Source: a bacterium
GTDB lineage: Bacteria > Campylobacterota > Campylobacteria > Campylobacterales > Sulfurimonadaceae
Length of the DNA: 64,000 nucleotides
Direction: 5' to 3'
Assembly: GCA_018822665.1 (NCBI GenBank)
Contig: JAHJJX010000027.1
Span: 310,001-374,000, forward strand
A program made the translations under genes and the position numbers. A model generated the notes under the pieces. It was not told the DNA's origin, searched no databases, and worked only from the letters and a program-made list of their open reading frames with translations. Shown here piece by piece: positions 27,949 to 40,130 of the stretch; position 1 is the stretch's first letter; each line of letters starts with the position of its first letter.

Positions 27949-28341
27949 TTATAATAATCTTTTTGCTGCAGATTCAATTTTAGCTGATACTGATGCAATG
28001 GCCGGGCCAGAATCAGCAATATCACTAATAAGTTTTTTAGCATTTTCTAAAGATTTAGCAATTGCACTTTCACTATCACCGCGAATAGCTACTGCACCTT
28101 CAACCAAAACTATAACTTTTTGTTCATCAACTTGCACAACGCCCCAATTAATCAAAACTGATTCAATTGATTTATCTTCTTTTTCGATGTCTACGACACC
28201 AGCTTCCAACAAAGTTGATAATGAAGCATGATGTGCAAGAACACCAAACTCTCCCTCTTCACCGGGAAGAGTAACACTAATGATGTCATCATTAAAGATA
28301 ACACCATTAGGAGTTAGGATTTCAAGTTTAAACTTATCCAT
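27949..28341 (-). CDS. atpC: F-type ATP synthase subunit epsilon
   Basis: 130 residues; N-terminal beta-sandwich (LEILTPNGVIFNDDIISV, LPGEEGEFGVLAHHASL) and C-terminal helices (SAIAKSLENAKKLI). Regulates rotation and links gamma to the c-ring. Last atp gene, 23 bases after atpD. Confidence 0.95.
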   Translation of the reverse strand: MDKFKLEILTPNGVIFNDDIISVTLPGEEGEFGVLAHHASLSTLLEAGVVDIEKEDKSIESVLINWGVVQVDEQKVIVLVEGAVAIRGDSESAIAKSLENAKKLISDIADSGPAIASVSAKIESAAKRLL

Positions 28342-28364
28342 AACAATCCTTTAGTTTCTATGTG

Positions 28365-30664
<2,300 letters not shown>

Positions 30665-30676
30665 AAAGTATCCTTA

Positions 30677-32191
30677 TTATGCTACAAAAGAAGCTTTAAA
30701 CTCTTCAAGTGCTTTAACCATTAATGCTTTAGTATCATCATCCACTTTTGAAGAACTTCTAATGTTTTCAAAAATCTGAGGATAAGATGCTTCAATAAAT
30801 GGATACAACTCAGCCTCAAAGCGAACAACGCTTGATACTTGCATATCATCTAAGAAACCTTCATTTCCAGCGAAAATAATAACAACTTGTTTCTCAACTG
30901 CAAGAGGTGAGAAAGGTCCTTGTTTTAAAACTTCTACCATTCTTTGTCCACGTTCTAATTGATTACGGGAAACTTCATCAAGATCAGATGCAAATTGAGC
31001 AAATGCTTGAAGCTCACGGTATTGAGCAAGGTCAAGTCTTAAAGTACCAGCAACTTGCTTCGTAGCTTTAATCTGAGCAGCACCACCAACACGAGATACA
31101 GAAAGACCAACGTTAATAGCTGGACGAATACCCGAGTTGAAAAGGTCTGTTTCAAGGAAAATTTGACCATCAGTAATTGAAATAACATTTGTTGGAATAT
31201 ATGCAGCAACATCCCCGGCCTGTGTTTCAATAATAGGAAGTGCAGTTAATGAACCTGCTCCTTGCTCATCACTCATTTTAGCTGCTCTCTCAAGAAGACG
31301 TGAATGAATATAAAAAACATCCCCCGGATAAGCTTCACGACCTGGAGGACGACGAAGAATTAGAGACATTTCACGGTACGCTACTGCGTGCTTAGATAAA
31401 TCATCATATACTATCAAGCCATGTCTTGCATTATCACGGAAATATTCGCCCATTGCAACGCCAGTATATGGAGCCAAGAACTGAAGTGCCGCTGCTTCTG
31501 ATGCAGTAGAAGAAACTATAATAGTATAGTCCATTGCACCATGCTCTTCTAAACGGCGAATAATTTGTGCTACTGTTGATTCTTTTTGACCGATTGCTAC
31601 GTAAATACAAATAACGCCATTACCTTTTTGATTGATAATAGTATCTATTGCAATAGTAGTTTTACCGGTTTGTCTGTCCCCGATAATAAGTTCTCTTTGA
31701 CCACGACCAATCGGAACGAGAGCATCAATTGCTTTAATACCTGTTGCCATTGGCTCATGAACAGATTTTCTTTGCATTATTCCAGGTGCTTTTTCTTCAA
31801 CAAAACGAGTTTCAGTTGTTTCGATTGGACCTTTGCCGTCAATTGGCTCACCAAGTGCATTCACAACGCGACCCAATAAAGCATCACCAACTGGAACACG
31901 AAGAAGTTTTCCAAGTCTTTTCACCGACATACCTTCGCGAAGTTCTGCCCCTGCTCCAAGTATAACAACACCTACGCTGCTTTCTTCAAGGTTCATAACT
32001 AAACCTCTTGTTCCATCTTCGAACTCTATCATTTCACCAGCCATAACATTGCTAAGTCCGTAAACCCTTGCAACACCATCAGCATAAGAAACTATTTTAC
32101 CAGTTTCATTAATATCAACACTTAATTCAAAGTTATCGATACGTTCTTTAATTATTGAGCTGATTTCATCAGCCTGAATTTTTGCTACCAC
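30677..32191 (-). CDS. atpA: F-type ATP synthase subunit alpha
   Basis: Non-catalytic nucleotide-binding subunit, 504 residues. P-loop [37 protein letters not shown] with the arginine finger region [14 protein letters not shown]. Full length. Confidence 0.98.
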   Translation of the reverse strand: MVAKIQADEISSIIKERIDNFELSVDINETGKIVSYADGVARVYGLSNVMAGEMIEFEDGTRGLVMNLEESSVGVVILGAGAELREGMSVKRLGKLLRVPVGDALLGRVVNALGEPIDGKGPIETTETRFVEEKAPGIMQRKSVHEPMATGIKAIDALVPIGRGQRELIIGDRQTGKTTIAIDTIINQKGNGVICIYVAIGQKESTVAQIIRRLEEHGAMDYTIIVSSTASEAAALQFLAPYTGVAMGEYFRDNARHGLIVYDDLSKHAVAYREMSLILRRPPGREAYPGDVFYIHSRLLERAAKMSDEQGAGSLTALPIIETQAGDVAAYIPTNVISITDGQIFLETDLFNSGIRPAINVGLSVSRVGGAAQIKATKQVAGTLRLDLAQYRELQAFAQFASDLDEVSRNQLERGQRMVEVLKQGPFSPLAVEKQVVIIFAGNEGFLDDMQVSSVVRFEAELYPFIEASYPQIFENIRSSSKVDDDTKALMVKALEEFKASFVA

Positions 32192-32212
32192 TATTGTTCT
32201 CCTCTCGTGAAG

Positions 32213-32746
32213 TTAAATTGCTTTTATTATGTGTTCTATAATTTGATTATTGATTCTTGTTTTTGAAAAATTAATCTCAATCCCAAGGTCTTCAACATCA
32301 AGTTTAATACCATCAAAATTATTTTTTACAAATTTTAAAGATATATTTGAATCAAATTTTTTACCTAAACCACTACTTAAGTCTTCAATTACTTTTGTAT
32401 CAATGTCACTATCACTGTATACAACTCCAGAATAAGTTTTTGTTGAAACTGCTAAATCTTTTTTCATTACACGCGCAATTGCAGGAATAATGGAAATACG
32501 ATTATGTTCAACAAGCAGTCTTATAAAGTTATCTATCATTCTAGAGTCTGCAGGCTTAACTGCGTCCAATAAAATACTCAACTTTTGATCTTTACCTACA
32601 TTTGGATTTCCAATAATTTGAATAAACTTTGTATCTTTAAATGACATAGACAAAGTATCAAAAACAGTTGTCATATTTCTCATAGATTCAATATCAGAAC
32701 TTTTTTTAATAGCTTTAATATATCTTTTTGCGATTAGTTCTTCCAT
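32213..32746 (-). CDS. atpH: F-type ATP synthase subunit delta
   Basis: Peripheral-stalk cap joining F1 to the b subunits; 177 residues. N-terminal helical bundle (AKRYIKAIKKSSDIES) and C-terminal region with LDVEDLGIEINFSKTRINNQI fit the OSCP/delta family. One base after atpF. Confidence 0.92.
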   Translation of the reverse strand: MEELIAKRYIKAIKKSSDIESMRNMTTVFDTLSMSFKDTKFIQIIGNPNVGKDQKLSILLDAVKPADSRMIDNFIRLLVEHNRISIIPAIARVMKKDLAVSTKTYSGVVYSDSDIDTKVIEDLSSGLGKKFDSNISLKFVKNNFDGIKLDVEDLGIEINFSKTRINNQIIEHIIKAI

Positions 32747-32747
32747 A

Positions 32748-33260
32748 TTATGCCACCTTTTTTAAGATAACATTAGCCATAGCTTCTTTATCGAAACCAT
32801 CACTACTTTGATTCAACACTTCACTAAGTACATCTTCAACAACACTGCGAACCATTTTTCTTTGTTCAAAATTTTTCAATACAACATGTTGCTTAGATAT
32901 AATTTCTAAATCAGCTTCACATTGTTTCATGATATTGTCGTTCAAAATCTTATTTTCTTTTTTTGAGGCAATCATTAAATTTTCTGCAAATTTTTCTGCA
33001 TCAGAAATTTTAGATATTGCTTCTTTTTTTAAAGAAATAGACTCATTCAGCCTATCTTGAACTTTTTGCAACTCATCCGCAATCGTTTGACTTCTTGATG
33101 CAAAATAACTTTTTACAGGTTCTGCAACTAGATACCATATTAGACCGGCAAAAATTAAGAAGTTAACAGTACGCTGAATAATATCAGTACCTGAACCCTC
33201 TCCACTAGATGCTAATGTATAAGTTGACATCATTAGCATCAATACTAAAATTCTACTCAC
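32748..33260 (-). CDS. atpF: F-type ATP synthase subunit b
   Basis: Peripheral-stalk subunit, 170 residues. The protein carries two hydrophobic stretches: a signal-peptide-like N-terminus (MSRILVLMLMMSTYTLASS) and the true membrane helix near 30-48 (TVNFLIFAGLIWYLVAEPV), then a long charged coiled coil. The signal-like start is also known in other Campylobacterota b subunits. Ten bases after the b' gene. Confidence 0.92.
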   Translation of the reverse strand: MSRILVLMLMMSTYTLASSGEGSGTDIIQRTVNFLIFAGLIWYLVAEPVKSYFASRSQTIADELQKVQDRLNESISLKKEAISKISDAEKFAENLMIASKKENKILNDNIMKQCEADLEIISKQHVVLKNFEQRKMVRSVVEDVLSEVLNQSSDGFDKEAMANVILKKVA

Positions 33261-33270
33261 TTTAACATCC

Positions 33271-33693
33271 TTATATTTGACTAAACTTAGCTTTAACAGC
33301 TTCTTTAAACAATGGAACCTGAGATTTTAAGTCATTTATCAATTGCTCTTTAGAATTAGCAAGAGATTTTTCAAACTCTAAATATTCACTAGCCAACTCA
33401 GCACGTTTTGCTTCTAATTTACTTTCTGCTAACTTTTTAGCATCCACAATAACTTTTTCTCTTAGGGCCGAAGCTTCCAATTTAGCATTCATAATTATTG
33501 ATTCTGCTTTTGAAGTCAATTCGTGAATTTCTTCGTCATTAGAGCCTACTTTATCCAAGTCTTTTCTAATGTCTTCGTCACGTTTGTTCATATAAGCGAA
33601 TAATGGATTATAAAGCCAACTGTTCAGAACGGCGATAAGAAAAAGAAATACGACTAATGTACTTAAAAGCAGTATCGGATTTATATCTAACAT
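33271..33693 (-). CDS. atpF': F-type ATP synthase subunit b'
   Basis: 140 residues, N-terminal membrane helix (NPILLLSTLVVFLFLIAVLNSW) and charged coiled-coil. Two different b-type subunits (b and b') imply a heterodimeric peripheral stalk, as in related bacteria and photosynthetic bacteria. First atp gene after parB; the 126-base AT-rich gap to parB likely holds the operon promoter. Subunits a and c are not in the window, as is common in this group. Confidence 0.9.
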   Translation of the reverse strand: MLDINPILLLSTLVVFLFLIAVLNSWLYNPLFAYMNKRDEDIRKDLDKVGSNDEEIHELTSKAESIIMNAKLEASALREKVIVDAKKLAESKLEAKRAELASEYLEFEKSLANSKEQLINDLKSQVPLFKEAVKAKFSQI

Positions 33694-33819
33694 AGCACCT
33701 CCTAAAAGTTGCGTGATTATACAATGTGAAAATTGAAAGGATAGTTAAAGTTAAGAAAAATATTTAAAGAATTTTATAATCTTTATAAAAAAAGTTATAT
33801 TTATCTGTTTTTGTTAGTT

Positions 33820-34662
33820 TTATTTTGAAAGATAATTCAAAAACTCTTCAATTTGGTTTTCATCATCAAATTCTATTGTTAACTTATTTTTAGAACTTTT
33901 TGCTTTTAAACCCAAAAAATCAAATTTGTTTTTAATTTTTGAAAAATCGAATGTAACGGAAACCGTTTTAAAATCTGGAGAAGGATTATCTTCTCTCATA
34001 TTTTTTATCATTGTTTCGACTTCTCTGACATTAAGCTTTTGGCCTATAATTGAATTCACCATCAATTGTTGCGCTTTTTCGTCTAAGCCAATTAAAACTT
34101 TTGCATGCCCCGTTGTTATTTTTTTCTCAATTAATGATCTTTGTGTTTTAGGTGATAACTGCAGCAACCTCACAGTATTTGTAATGTGTACTCTGCTTTT
34201 ATGAATTTTACTTGATAATTCATCATGCGTTATATCATGAAGTTTTATTAACTCACTATAGGCAAAGGCCAACTCTATAGAATTCAACTCATCTCTTTGA
34301 ATATTCTCTATGAGCGCAAATTGTCTCATCTTTGTCTCATCACTATTTAAAACAATCGCACGAATGGTTCTTAGCTTTGCAAGTTTTGATGCGCGAAATC
34401 TTCTTTCACCAGCTATTATGATGTATCCGTCAATATCTTCTTTAACGATTATAGGCTGAATAAGTCCATCTTTTTTAATTGATTCACCAAGTTCAATCAA
34501 GGTTTCTTCGTCAAAAGTTTTTCTTGGCTGATACGGATTAGGTCTAATGTCTTTTAAGGATATTTCTATAATTGAATCTTTTTGAGGAACCTCATTTTCA
34601 TAAGCTTCGTCTATCTCGCCCAAAAGTGCGCCCAATCCTCTTCCTAATGCTTGTGACTTCAT
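33820..34662 (-). CDS. parB: Chromosome partitioning protein ParB (Spo0J)
   Basis: CTP-dependent DNA clamp that loads at parS. 280 residues: N-terminal GRGLGALLGE, the CTP-binding box AGERRFRASKLA, the HTH region (ITHDELSSKIHKSRVHITNTVRLLQLS) and a C-terminal dimerisation helix. Its start overlaps the parA stop by one base. No parS-like palindrome was recognised nearby. Confidence 0.95.
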   Translation of the reverse strand: MKSQALGRGLGALLGEIDEAYENEVPQKDSIIEISLKDIRPNPYQPRKTFDEETLIELGESIKKDGLIQPIIVKEDIDGYIIIAGERRFRASKLAKLRTIRAIVLNSDETKMRQFALIENIQRDELNSIELAFAYSELIKLHDITHDELSSKIHKSRVHITNTVRLLQLSPKTQRSLIEKKITTGHAKVLIGLDEKAQQLMVNSIIGQKLNVREVETMIKNMREDNPSPDFKTVSVTFDFSKIKNKFDFLGLKAKSSKNKLTIEFDDENQIEEFLNYLSK

Positions 34663-35444
34663 TATCTCATTATCGCCTGTGCTAAATCTTGATATGCAAT
34701 TGAGCCGCTAGATTTTACATCATATAAAATTGCAGGTTTTCCAAAAGACGGAGATTCCGCTAGTTTAACATTCCTTGGCACCACTATAAATTTATTGTCT
34801 ACATCTCTAAAAAGCTTACTGTCAAAATGTTGGCGAAGATCTGCAAAAACCTGTTTTGAAAGATTATTTTGTGCACTGAACATAGTTGGTAAAAAACCTT
34901 TAATGCTTAGCTTAGGGTTTATTGATTTTCTTACAAGCTTTACAGTATTTAAAAGCTGCGCAAGACCTTCGAGTGCAAAAAACTCACATTGGATAGGAAT
35001 AATAACCGAATTGGATGCTGATAATGCATTTATTGTCATAGGGCCAAGTGCCGGAGGAGAGTCTATAATAATGTAATCATAATCTTTTAGTACATTTGCT
35101 ATTGCTTTTTTTAAAACAAGTTCGCGACCCTTTGAATTTCCTGCATCATAATACTCTTTTTCAATTCCAACCAAACCAATATTCGATGGAGCCAAATGAA
35201 GCGTCGGTAAATCAGATTTTAAAATAATGTCTTTTAACTTTTTTGTGCCTATGAGAACATGATAGATATTAAATTCATAATCATTTCTGTGAAAACCCAA
35301 AGAAGTCGTTGCATTCGCTTGTGGATCAGAGTCTATCAATAGCACTTTTTTTTCTGCAACAGCCAACGATGCGGCTAAATTTACAGCGGTAGTAGTTTTG
35401 CCAACACCACCCTTTTGATTTGCTATTACTATTACTTCGCTCAT
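34662..35444 (-). CDS. parA: Chromosome partitioning ATPase ParA (Soj)
   Basis: 260 residues; deviant Walker A KGGVGKTTTAVNLAA, switch I SDPQANATTSL, Walker B IIDSPPALG. Moves ParB-origin complexes along the nucleoid. Coupled to birA (4-base overlap) and parB. Confidence 0.96.
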   Translation of the reverse strand: MSEVIVIANQKGGVGKTTTAVNLAASLAVAEKKVLLIDSDPQANATTSLGFHRNDYEFNIYHVLIGTKKLKDIILKSDLPTLHLAPSNIGLVGIEKEYYDAGNSKGRELVLKKAIANVLKDYDYIIIDSPPALGPMTINALSASNSVIIPIQCEFFALEGLAQLLNTVKLVRKSINPKLSIKGFLPTMFSAQNNLSKQVFADLRQHFDSKLFRDVDNKFIVVPRNVKLAESPSFGKPAILYDVKSSGSIAYQDLAQAIMR

Positions 35445-36076
35445 CTTAAACTAAATATCCTCTCGCCATTGACTAGAATCGAACCATCACTCTGTAGTGA
35501 AGCATTTGCTAATGAAATTCTTGAATTATTTTTGTGTGTAAAAAAGTTTTGATTTCTGTAAAATTCTAACTGATATTTACTAAAAACTTGCTTCCATGAG
35601 ATGTTTTCTTGTAATTTTTTGAAATATTTTTTTATAAGTTCATCTCTCTGCACTTCGATATCTAGCTTTGAAAAACCATCAGGTGCGCTTAGTAAATTTA
35701 TTCCGACTCCGCATACAAGCGTTTCTTTTAAAACATTTGTAATCATTCCGCCAATCTTAAAATCTCTTATATAAAAATCATTCGGCCACTTCATCCAGAC
35801 CTGTGAATTTAAATCACTCAATGTATCTTTTAGAAGGTAAGCAAAATAGATAGAAGCGGATTCAAGTTTTAAATCACTCGGCAAATCTTTTAATGCAATT
35901 GCAAACGATAGAAACAAATTTCCATCCATTGAACTCCATGTATTTCCCCTGCTTCCTATCCCATCTGTTTGGATATTTGCAACGATGGCATGTGGAATGT
36001 CGATTGCATGGTGCCGAATCAACTCTTTTAAATGACTTTGAGTTGAATCTACACTCTCAAGATAGCGTATCTGCAA
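35441..36076 (-). CDS. birA: Biotin-[acetyl-CoA-carboxylase] ligase, catalytic domain only
   Basis: Attaches biotin to its carrier protein. 211 residues, without the N-terminal DNA-binding domain of E. coli BirA, so it is monofunctional. Seen: SVDSTQSHLKELI, the biotinyl-AMP loop GIGSRGNTWSS, WMKWPNDFYI and GIGINLLS. Its start overlaps fmt by 20 bases. Contains TTCCACATGCC at 35987-35997, encoding IPHAI. Confidence 0.93.
   Translation of the reverse strand: MQIRYLESVDSTQSHLKELIRHHAIDIPHAIVANIQTDGIGSRGNTWSSMDGNLFLSFAIALKDLPSDLKLESASIYFAYLLKDTLSDLNSQVWMKWPNDFYIRDFKIGGMITNVLKETLVCGVGINLLSAPDGFSKLDIEVQRDELIKKYFKKLQENISWKQVFSKYQLEFYRNQNFFTHKNNSRISLANASLQSDGSILVNGERIFSLR
35987..35997 (-). repeat. 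TTCCACATGCC word
   Basis: Exact copy in birA, read as IPHAI. Confidence 0.85.
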
Positions 36077-36965
36077 TATTCAATCTTTTGCCATTAATAT
36101 AAGAGATAATATTCATCTCTTTTTTGGATTGAGGCTGAACCGTAAATATTCTAAGACTGCCTTCTTTGCAGCCGACGAGTATGCTGTTTGCATCAATTTG
36201 TAAAATTTCCCCGATTTCATTTTGAGAAGTTTTATCTTGCAATGCAATCTTTTTTAGTTTTAATCCGCTCTGTAAATACACACTTGGCCATGGCGTAAAA
36301 GCACGATATTTATTATAAATAACTGTTGCATCTTCAAAACAAACTTGACCGTCTTCTTTTGTAATTTTTGAACAATGCGTTGCTAAAGAATTATCTTGTG
36401 GTATTGATGTGAATGAATTGAAATTTTTAAGTACATCAATTGTTAAATCAGCTGCCGTTTGTGTTAATTTCTCAAATAATCCTTCAAGCATTTCATCACA
36501 ATCAACATCTATACTGCTAATTTTTATAATATCGCCCGTATCTAGACCTACATCCATAAGCATTGCTGTAACACCCGTTTTTGTATCACCGTTGAGAAGC
36601 GTTTGCTGAATTGGACTTGCTCCGCGATATTGCGGTAAAATGGAAGCATGCAGATTGATGCAAGGAGCATGATTGAGTATCTCAAGAGGCAGAATCTGTC
36701 CATACGCTGCTACTACTATAAAATCGCACTCTATTTGGAGGAGTTGCGCAACTGTTTCTTTGTCTCTGAGTCTATTTGGCTGATAAACATCTATGCCGTG
36801 TCCACATGCCAATGTTTTAACTTCGGGAGCGGTAAGAACTTTTTTTCTTCCTACCGGCTTATCCGGCTGCGTATACACGGCAACTACTTCCACCTCTTTT
36901 GTATCTAAAAGACGCTGCAAAATAACCTTGGCATAATCTGGCGTACCCATAAAAATTATCTTCAT
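36057..36965 (-). CDS. fmt: Methionyl-tRNA formyltransferase
   Basis: Formylates initiator Met-tRNA with 10-formyl-THF. 302 residues; MKIIFMGTPDYAKVIL, NLHASILPQYRGASPIQ with the catalytic Asn-His pair, and MDVGLDTGDII. Overlaps proB by 4 bases. Holds a 10-base copy of the repeated word (36801-36812). Confidence 0.96.
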   Translation of the reverse strand: MKIIFMGTPDYAKVILQRLLDTKEVEVVAVYTQPDKPVGRKKVLTAPEVKTLACGHGIDVYQPNRLRDKETVAQLLQIECDFIVVAAYGQILPLEILNHAPCINLHASILPQYRGASPIQQTLLNGDTKTGVTAMLMDVGLDTGDIIKISSIDVDCDEMLEGLFEKLTQTAADLTIDVLKNFNSFTSIPQDNSLATHCSKITKEDGQVCFEDATVIYNKYRAFTPWPSVYLQSGLKLKKIALQDKTSQNEIGEILQIDANSILVGCKEGSLRIFTVQPQSKKEMNIISYINGKRLNIADTLS

Positions 36966-37726
36966 TTCTTAGCCTTAAAATAAGTCCCGCCAATATGTTT
37001 ATTTTCAAGCATAAAACTTTTAACATTGCCTAAATCGTACCCGCTGGACAAAAACATATCGGTTCCACATGCCAAGAGATAATTAGCAGCTTTTAGTTTT
37101 GTCACTATACCGCCTGTGGCAAAGATATTGTTCGGACTGACTTCTTTGTTAAGTTCATTGCTGTCAATATTGTTTACTATTTTAAGTATCTTGGCATGTG
37201 GGTTTTGTCTTGGGTCACTGTCATAATACGCATCTATATCCGAGAGAATTATCAAGATATCCGAGGCCGTATGTTTTGTCATATATGCGGAGAGTTGGTC
37301 ATTGTCTCCAAGAACGAGTTCGTCTGTTGCAGTTGCATCATTTTCATTTACAATAGGAATAACCCCGTTTTCCAAAAGAGTATCTACTGTATTTTTAATT
37401 CTCGTTATATCATCCGGTTTATTAAAATTCGCCGCGGAAACAAGAACTTGCGCCGTTATGATGTTATCTTGAGCAAACTTCTTTGCATACTTTTTCATCA
37501 AAACGGGCTGGCCGATAGATGCAAGCGCTTGTTTGTTTTTTAAAATACTTCGGTCTAGTTTTAGTTCGGTATATCCAGCAGCAACGGCACCGGAAGAGAC
37601 TAAAATAACTTCATGATTTTTTTTTAGTTCAACTAAAAAATCAACTAAAGAGTTTAATCTCTCCAGAGCAATTGAACCATTTTCAGTTAGCACCGCACTT
37701 CCGACTTTCACTACTACTCTCTTCAT
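36962..37726 (-). CDS. proB: Glutamate 5-kinase, short form without PUA domain
   Basis: First step of proline synthesis. 254 residues, an amino-acid-kinase domain only; E. coli ProB has an extra C-terminal PUA domain. Seen: VVKVGSAVLT, VSSGAVAAGY, VNENDATAT, DNDQLSAYMTKH, ILLSDIDAYYDSDPR-like ILSDIDAYYD and GTGGIVTKLKAA-like ATGGIVTKLKAA. Contains one exact motif copy (37063-37073, ACGTD) and a 10-base one (37191-37201). Confidence 0.95.
   Translation of the reverse strand: MKRVVVKVGSAVLTENGSIALERLNSLVDFLVELKKNHEVILVSSGAVAAGYTELKLDRSILKNKQALASIGQPVLMKKYAKKFAQDNIITAQVLVSAANFNKPDDITRIKNTVDTLLENGVIPIVNENDATATDELVLGDNDQLSAYMTKHTASDILIILSDIDAYYDSDPRQNPHAKILKIVNNIDSNELNKEVSPNNIFATGGIVTKLKAANYLLACGTDMFLSSGYDLGNVKSFMLENKHIGGTYFKAKK
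37063..37073 (+). repeat. TTCCACATGCC word
   Basis: Exact copy in proB, opposite to the gene, read as ACGTD; 10-base copies at 36801 (fmt) and 37191 (proB) lie close by. Confidence 0.85.
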
Positions 37727-37769
37727 TCTCTACTCTTTTATAATAAAAATAAAAATTTACAACTCAATG

Positions 37770-38876
37770 CTAAAAAGCACTTCTATTGGATTGTACCAAG
37801 TTAAACAATGCATATTTTAACGGTTCTATATTTTTATAGGTGGCTGAAGATATAGGAACAATAAAATAGGGAAGAGTTCTGTCGTATCCAAGTGTTTCAT
37901 CTGCACTTTCTTGAATAAAGTAAGGCATCTCTTTATCAAAATCAAACTCACTTTTTATATTTGCACTCACACCCAATAAATCTAAAAAGCCATTTACCAA
38001 AGTACTAATTTCTTCAGAGGGAACCACATCCAATCTTGTTAAAGCAATAGCATATTTACTCACTGCCAAGGTATCTGAGAATGCAGAAACTTCACTTTTT
38101 AAAGTTTCTATCTGCTCTTTTAAGTCTCTATATGAAGCTAAATCTATCATAAACAGCAAAGTTTTTGTTCTTTCAATATGTTGTAAAAATTGAATTCCCA
38201 AGCCTTTGCCTTCATGCGCTCCACCAATAATTCCTGGAATATCCGCCATTATGAATGATTCAAAGTCACCAATATTTACTTGACCTAATTTTGGAGTCAA
38301 TGTAGTAAATTCATAATTTGCAATTTCTGGACGGGCATTTGAAACGGTAGAAATTAAAGTAGATTTGCCAACATTTGGAAAGCCGACAAGCCCAACATCT
38401 GCAATAAGCTTTAAATCAAGTTTTATCTCTCTTGTAATCCCTTTTTCACCGGGCTGAGCATAGGTCGGTCTTTGATTTGTCGAAGATTTAAAGTGGGTAT
38501 TTCCAAGTCCACCTTTTCCGCCTGTTATAAACAACTCTTCTTGTCCGTCTTTAAGCATATCAAAAAGAATTTCATCAGTTTGCGCATCAATGATTTGCGT
38601 ACCCGGCGGTACAATAATAATTTGCTTCGCTCCTGATTTTCCAGTCATATTTCGACCTTCACCCTGAACACCGTTTTCTGCTTTTATGTGCATCTTTTTT
38701 TGAAAATGGGAAAGTGTATGCGTATTATTGTCGCATCTAAACCAGATATCGCCGCCTTTTCCGCCATCTCCGCCATTAGGACCACCGTTTAAAACAAACT
38801 TTTCACGACGAAATGCAACACACCCTTGTCCACCTTTTCCTGATGAAACTGTTAACTCGACACTATCTGTAAACAT
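37770..38876 (-). CDS. obgE: GTPase ObgE/CgtA
   Basis: Ribosome-associated GTPase essential for 50S assembly. 368 residues; glycine-rich Obg fold at 1-155 (SSGKGGQGCVAFRREKF), then GFPNVGKST (G1), ADIPGIIGGAHEGKGLG (G3) and ALTRLD (G4). Downstream of the ribosomal protein pair rplU-rpmA, as usual. Confidence 0.96.
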   Translation of the reverse strand: MFTDSVELTVSSGKGGQGCVAFRREKFVLNGGPNGGDGGKGGDIWFRCDNNTHTLSHFQKKMHIKAENGVQGEGRNMTGKSGAKQIIIVPPGTQIIDAQTDEILFDMLKDGQEELFITGGKGGLGNTHFKSSTNQRPTYAQPGEKGITREIKLDLKLIADVGLVGFPNVGKSTLISTVSNARPEIANYEFTTLTPKLGQVNIGDFESFIMADIPGIIGGAHEGKGLGIQFLQHIERTKTLLFMIDLASYRDLKEQIETLKSEVSAFSDTLAVSKYAIALTRLDVVPSEEISTLVNGFLDLLGVSANIKSEFDFDKEMPYFIQESADETLGYDRTLPYFIVPISSATYKNIEPLKYALFNLVQSNRSAF

Positions 38877-38955
38877 GAAAATCCTTGGTAATAATACTTA
38901 AAAATTTACTATCAAGTAAAAAAAAGTAAATTCTTAAATATTTTAAAATTGTTTT

Positions 38956-38969
38956 AGGGATATTTCCCT
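38956..38969. repeat. Small inverted repeat AGGGA-TATT-TCCCT
   Basis: Perfect 5-bp stem with a TATT loop in the rpmA-obgE spacer, next to a longer hairpin. No U-tract follows on either strand. It may stabilise the end of the rplU-rpmA transcript; a role is not shown. Confidence 0.4.
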
Positions 38970-38977
38970 GAAGTAGA

Positions 38978-39003
38978 AATATTTGAGCACAGGCTCAAAT
39001 ATT
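38978..39003 (-). terminator. Hairpin after rpmA, probable terminator or attenuator
   Basis: Perfect 11-bp inverted repeat AATATTTGAGC / GCTCAAATATT with loop ACAG, 7 bases past the rpmA stop. On the minus strand it is followed by TCTACTTC rather than a clean U-run, so termination may be partial, leaving obgE expressed by read-through. Confidence 0.55.
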
Positions 39004-39009
39004 GTAGAA

Positions 39010-39267
39010 TTATGCAGCAGGTACTATAGAAACTTGTTGACGCTTTTTGTCTTTTCGCTCAAATTTAACAACACCTTCAACAAGTGCATATATAGTATGA
39101 TCTTTACCCATACCGACATTGTGCCCCGGGTGAACTTTAGTTCCTCTTTGACGAATAATGATATTACCAGCTATTACAGCCTCACCACCATACTTCTTAA
39201 CACCAAGTCTTCTACCAGCTGAGTCACGATTATTCTGTGTACTACCTTGACCTTTCTTATGTGCCAT
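39010..39267 (-). CDS. rpmA: 50S ribosomal protein L27
   Basis: 85 residues; [20 protein letters not shown] is the standard N-terminus that reaches the peptidyl-transferase centre, with no cleaved extension. [10 protein letters not shown] and [16 protein letters not shown] follow. 34 bases after rplU. Confidence 0.98.
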   Translation of the reverse strand: MAHKKGQGSTQNNRDSAGRRLGVKKYGGEAVIAGNIIIRQRGTKVHPGHNVGMGKDHTIYALVEGVVKFERKDKKRQQVSIVPAA

Positions 39268-39301
39268 ACTTTACTCCTCTTCTTTAGTTATACAGCTATT
39301 A

Positions 39302-39610
39302 CTATGCTGCTATTTTCGTGATACGAACACGAGTGAAGTCTCTTCTGAAACCTCTTTTAACTTTACTATCTTTACGACGACGTTTCTTGAAAGTTATAAC
39401 TTTCTTATCACGACCTTCGTTGATAACTTCAGCAGTTACAACAGCACCATCAACATATGGAGTTCCCATTCTAAGTTCACCAGCATTTACAGCTAAAACT
39501 TCTTTAATTTCGATAGTAGCGCTAGTTTCAAGAGACATTTTATCAAATTTTAAAATATCACCCTCTTGAACTTTATACTGCTTACCACCATTTTTAATAA
39601 TTGCGTACAT
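39302..39610 (-). CDS. rplU: 50S ribosomal protein L21
   Basis: 102 residues; [20 protein letters not shown] and the C-terminal [20 protein letters not shown] are diagnostic. First gene of the rplU-rpmA(-obgE) unit, preceded by AAGGACC. Confidence 0.98.
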   Translation of the reverse strand: MYAIIKNGGKQYKVQEGDILKFDKMSLETSATIEIKEVLAVNAGELRMGTPYVDGAVVTAEVINEGRDKKVITFKKRRRKDSKVKRGFRRDFTRVRITKIAA

Positions 39611-39627
39611 CTACGGTCCTTAAATAT

Positions 39628-39633
39628 ATTATA
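39628..39633 (-). promoter_or_regulatory. Probable -10 box of rplU promoter
   Basis: TATAAT on the minus strand 17 bases before the rplU start codon; transcription would begin only a few bases before the Shine-Dalgarno. A second TATAAT lies at 39701-39706. No clear -35 is seen, which is usual in Campylobacterota. Confidence 0.4.
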
Positions 39634-39785
39634 CTAACATCAACTTTTGAGCGCAGAACAATCACGCACCCGCAAGTCCCATTTCTACAAAAAGTGCGGA
39701 ATTATACCCATTCAAGCTTTAAGTTTTATTTAATCCTTTATATAAATCTAAAGAAAACTTAAAAAATGCATATATTCCTTAACAT

Positions 39786-40130
39786 TCACTCTTCCAACTC
39801 AAGTTGCATAAGATACATATCTTCTCCATCCAGTATATCAAGGTCTACACTTTGACAAGCAGGACAGCTGTATTCTAATTTTTGAAGAGTTGATTTGTCT
39901 AAACATTTATTGCATTTTACAACAATAGGCTGAATATTCATCACAAATTCCGCACTATCACAAATAGTTTTCTCCTTAAAAGTATCAAATGCGCTTTGAA
40001 GCAACTCCGGCTCCACTCCGCTCATCACACCGATTTTTACAACAACTTTGCTGACTTTAGTTGCATTGTTTACTTTTGCATTTTCTTCACATGCATCTAA
40101 AAGTGACTGGACAATACTATATTCATGCAT
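39786..40130 (-). CDS. hypA: Hydrogenase/urease nickel incorporation protein HypA
   Basis: Nickel chaperone for NiFe-hydrogenase (and, in some relatives, urease). 114 residues; nickel ligand His2 with Glu3 in MHEYSIV, zinc site CNKC and CPAC near the C-terminus. Starts directly after the hypX stop; last gene of the maturation operon. Confidence 0.95.
   Translation of the reverse strand: MHEYSIVQSLLDACEENAKVNNATKVSKVVVKIGVMSGVEPELLQSAFDTFKEKTICDSAEFVMNIQPIVVKCNKCLDKSTLQKLEYSCPACQSVDLDILDGEDMYLMQLELEE

Noticed and set aside
33694-35444. parS site beside parAB
   Set aside because: No palindrome near TGTTTCACGTGAAACA was found there; the closest string (CCGTGAAAC near 60417) is only a half match within hydE.
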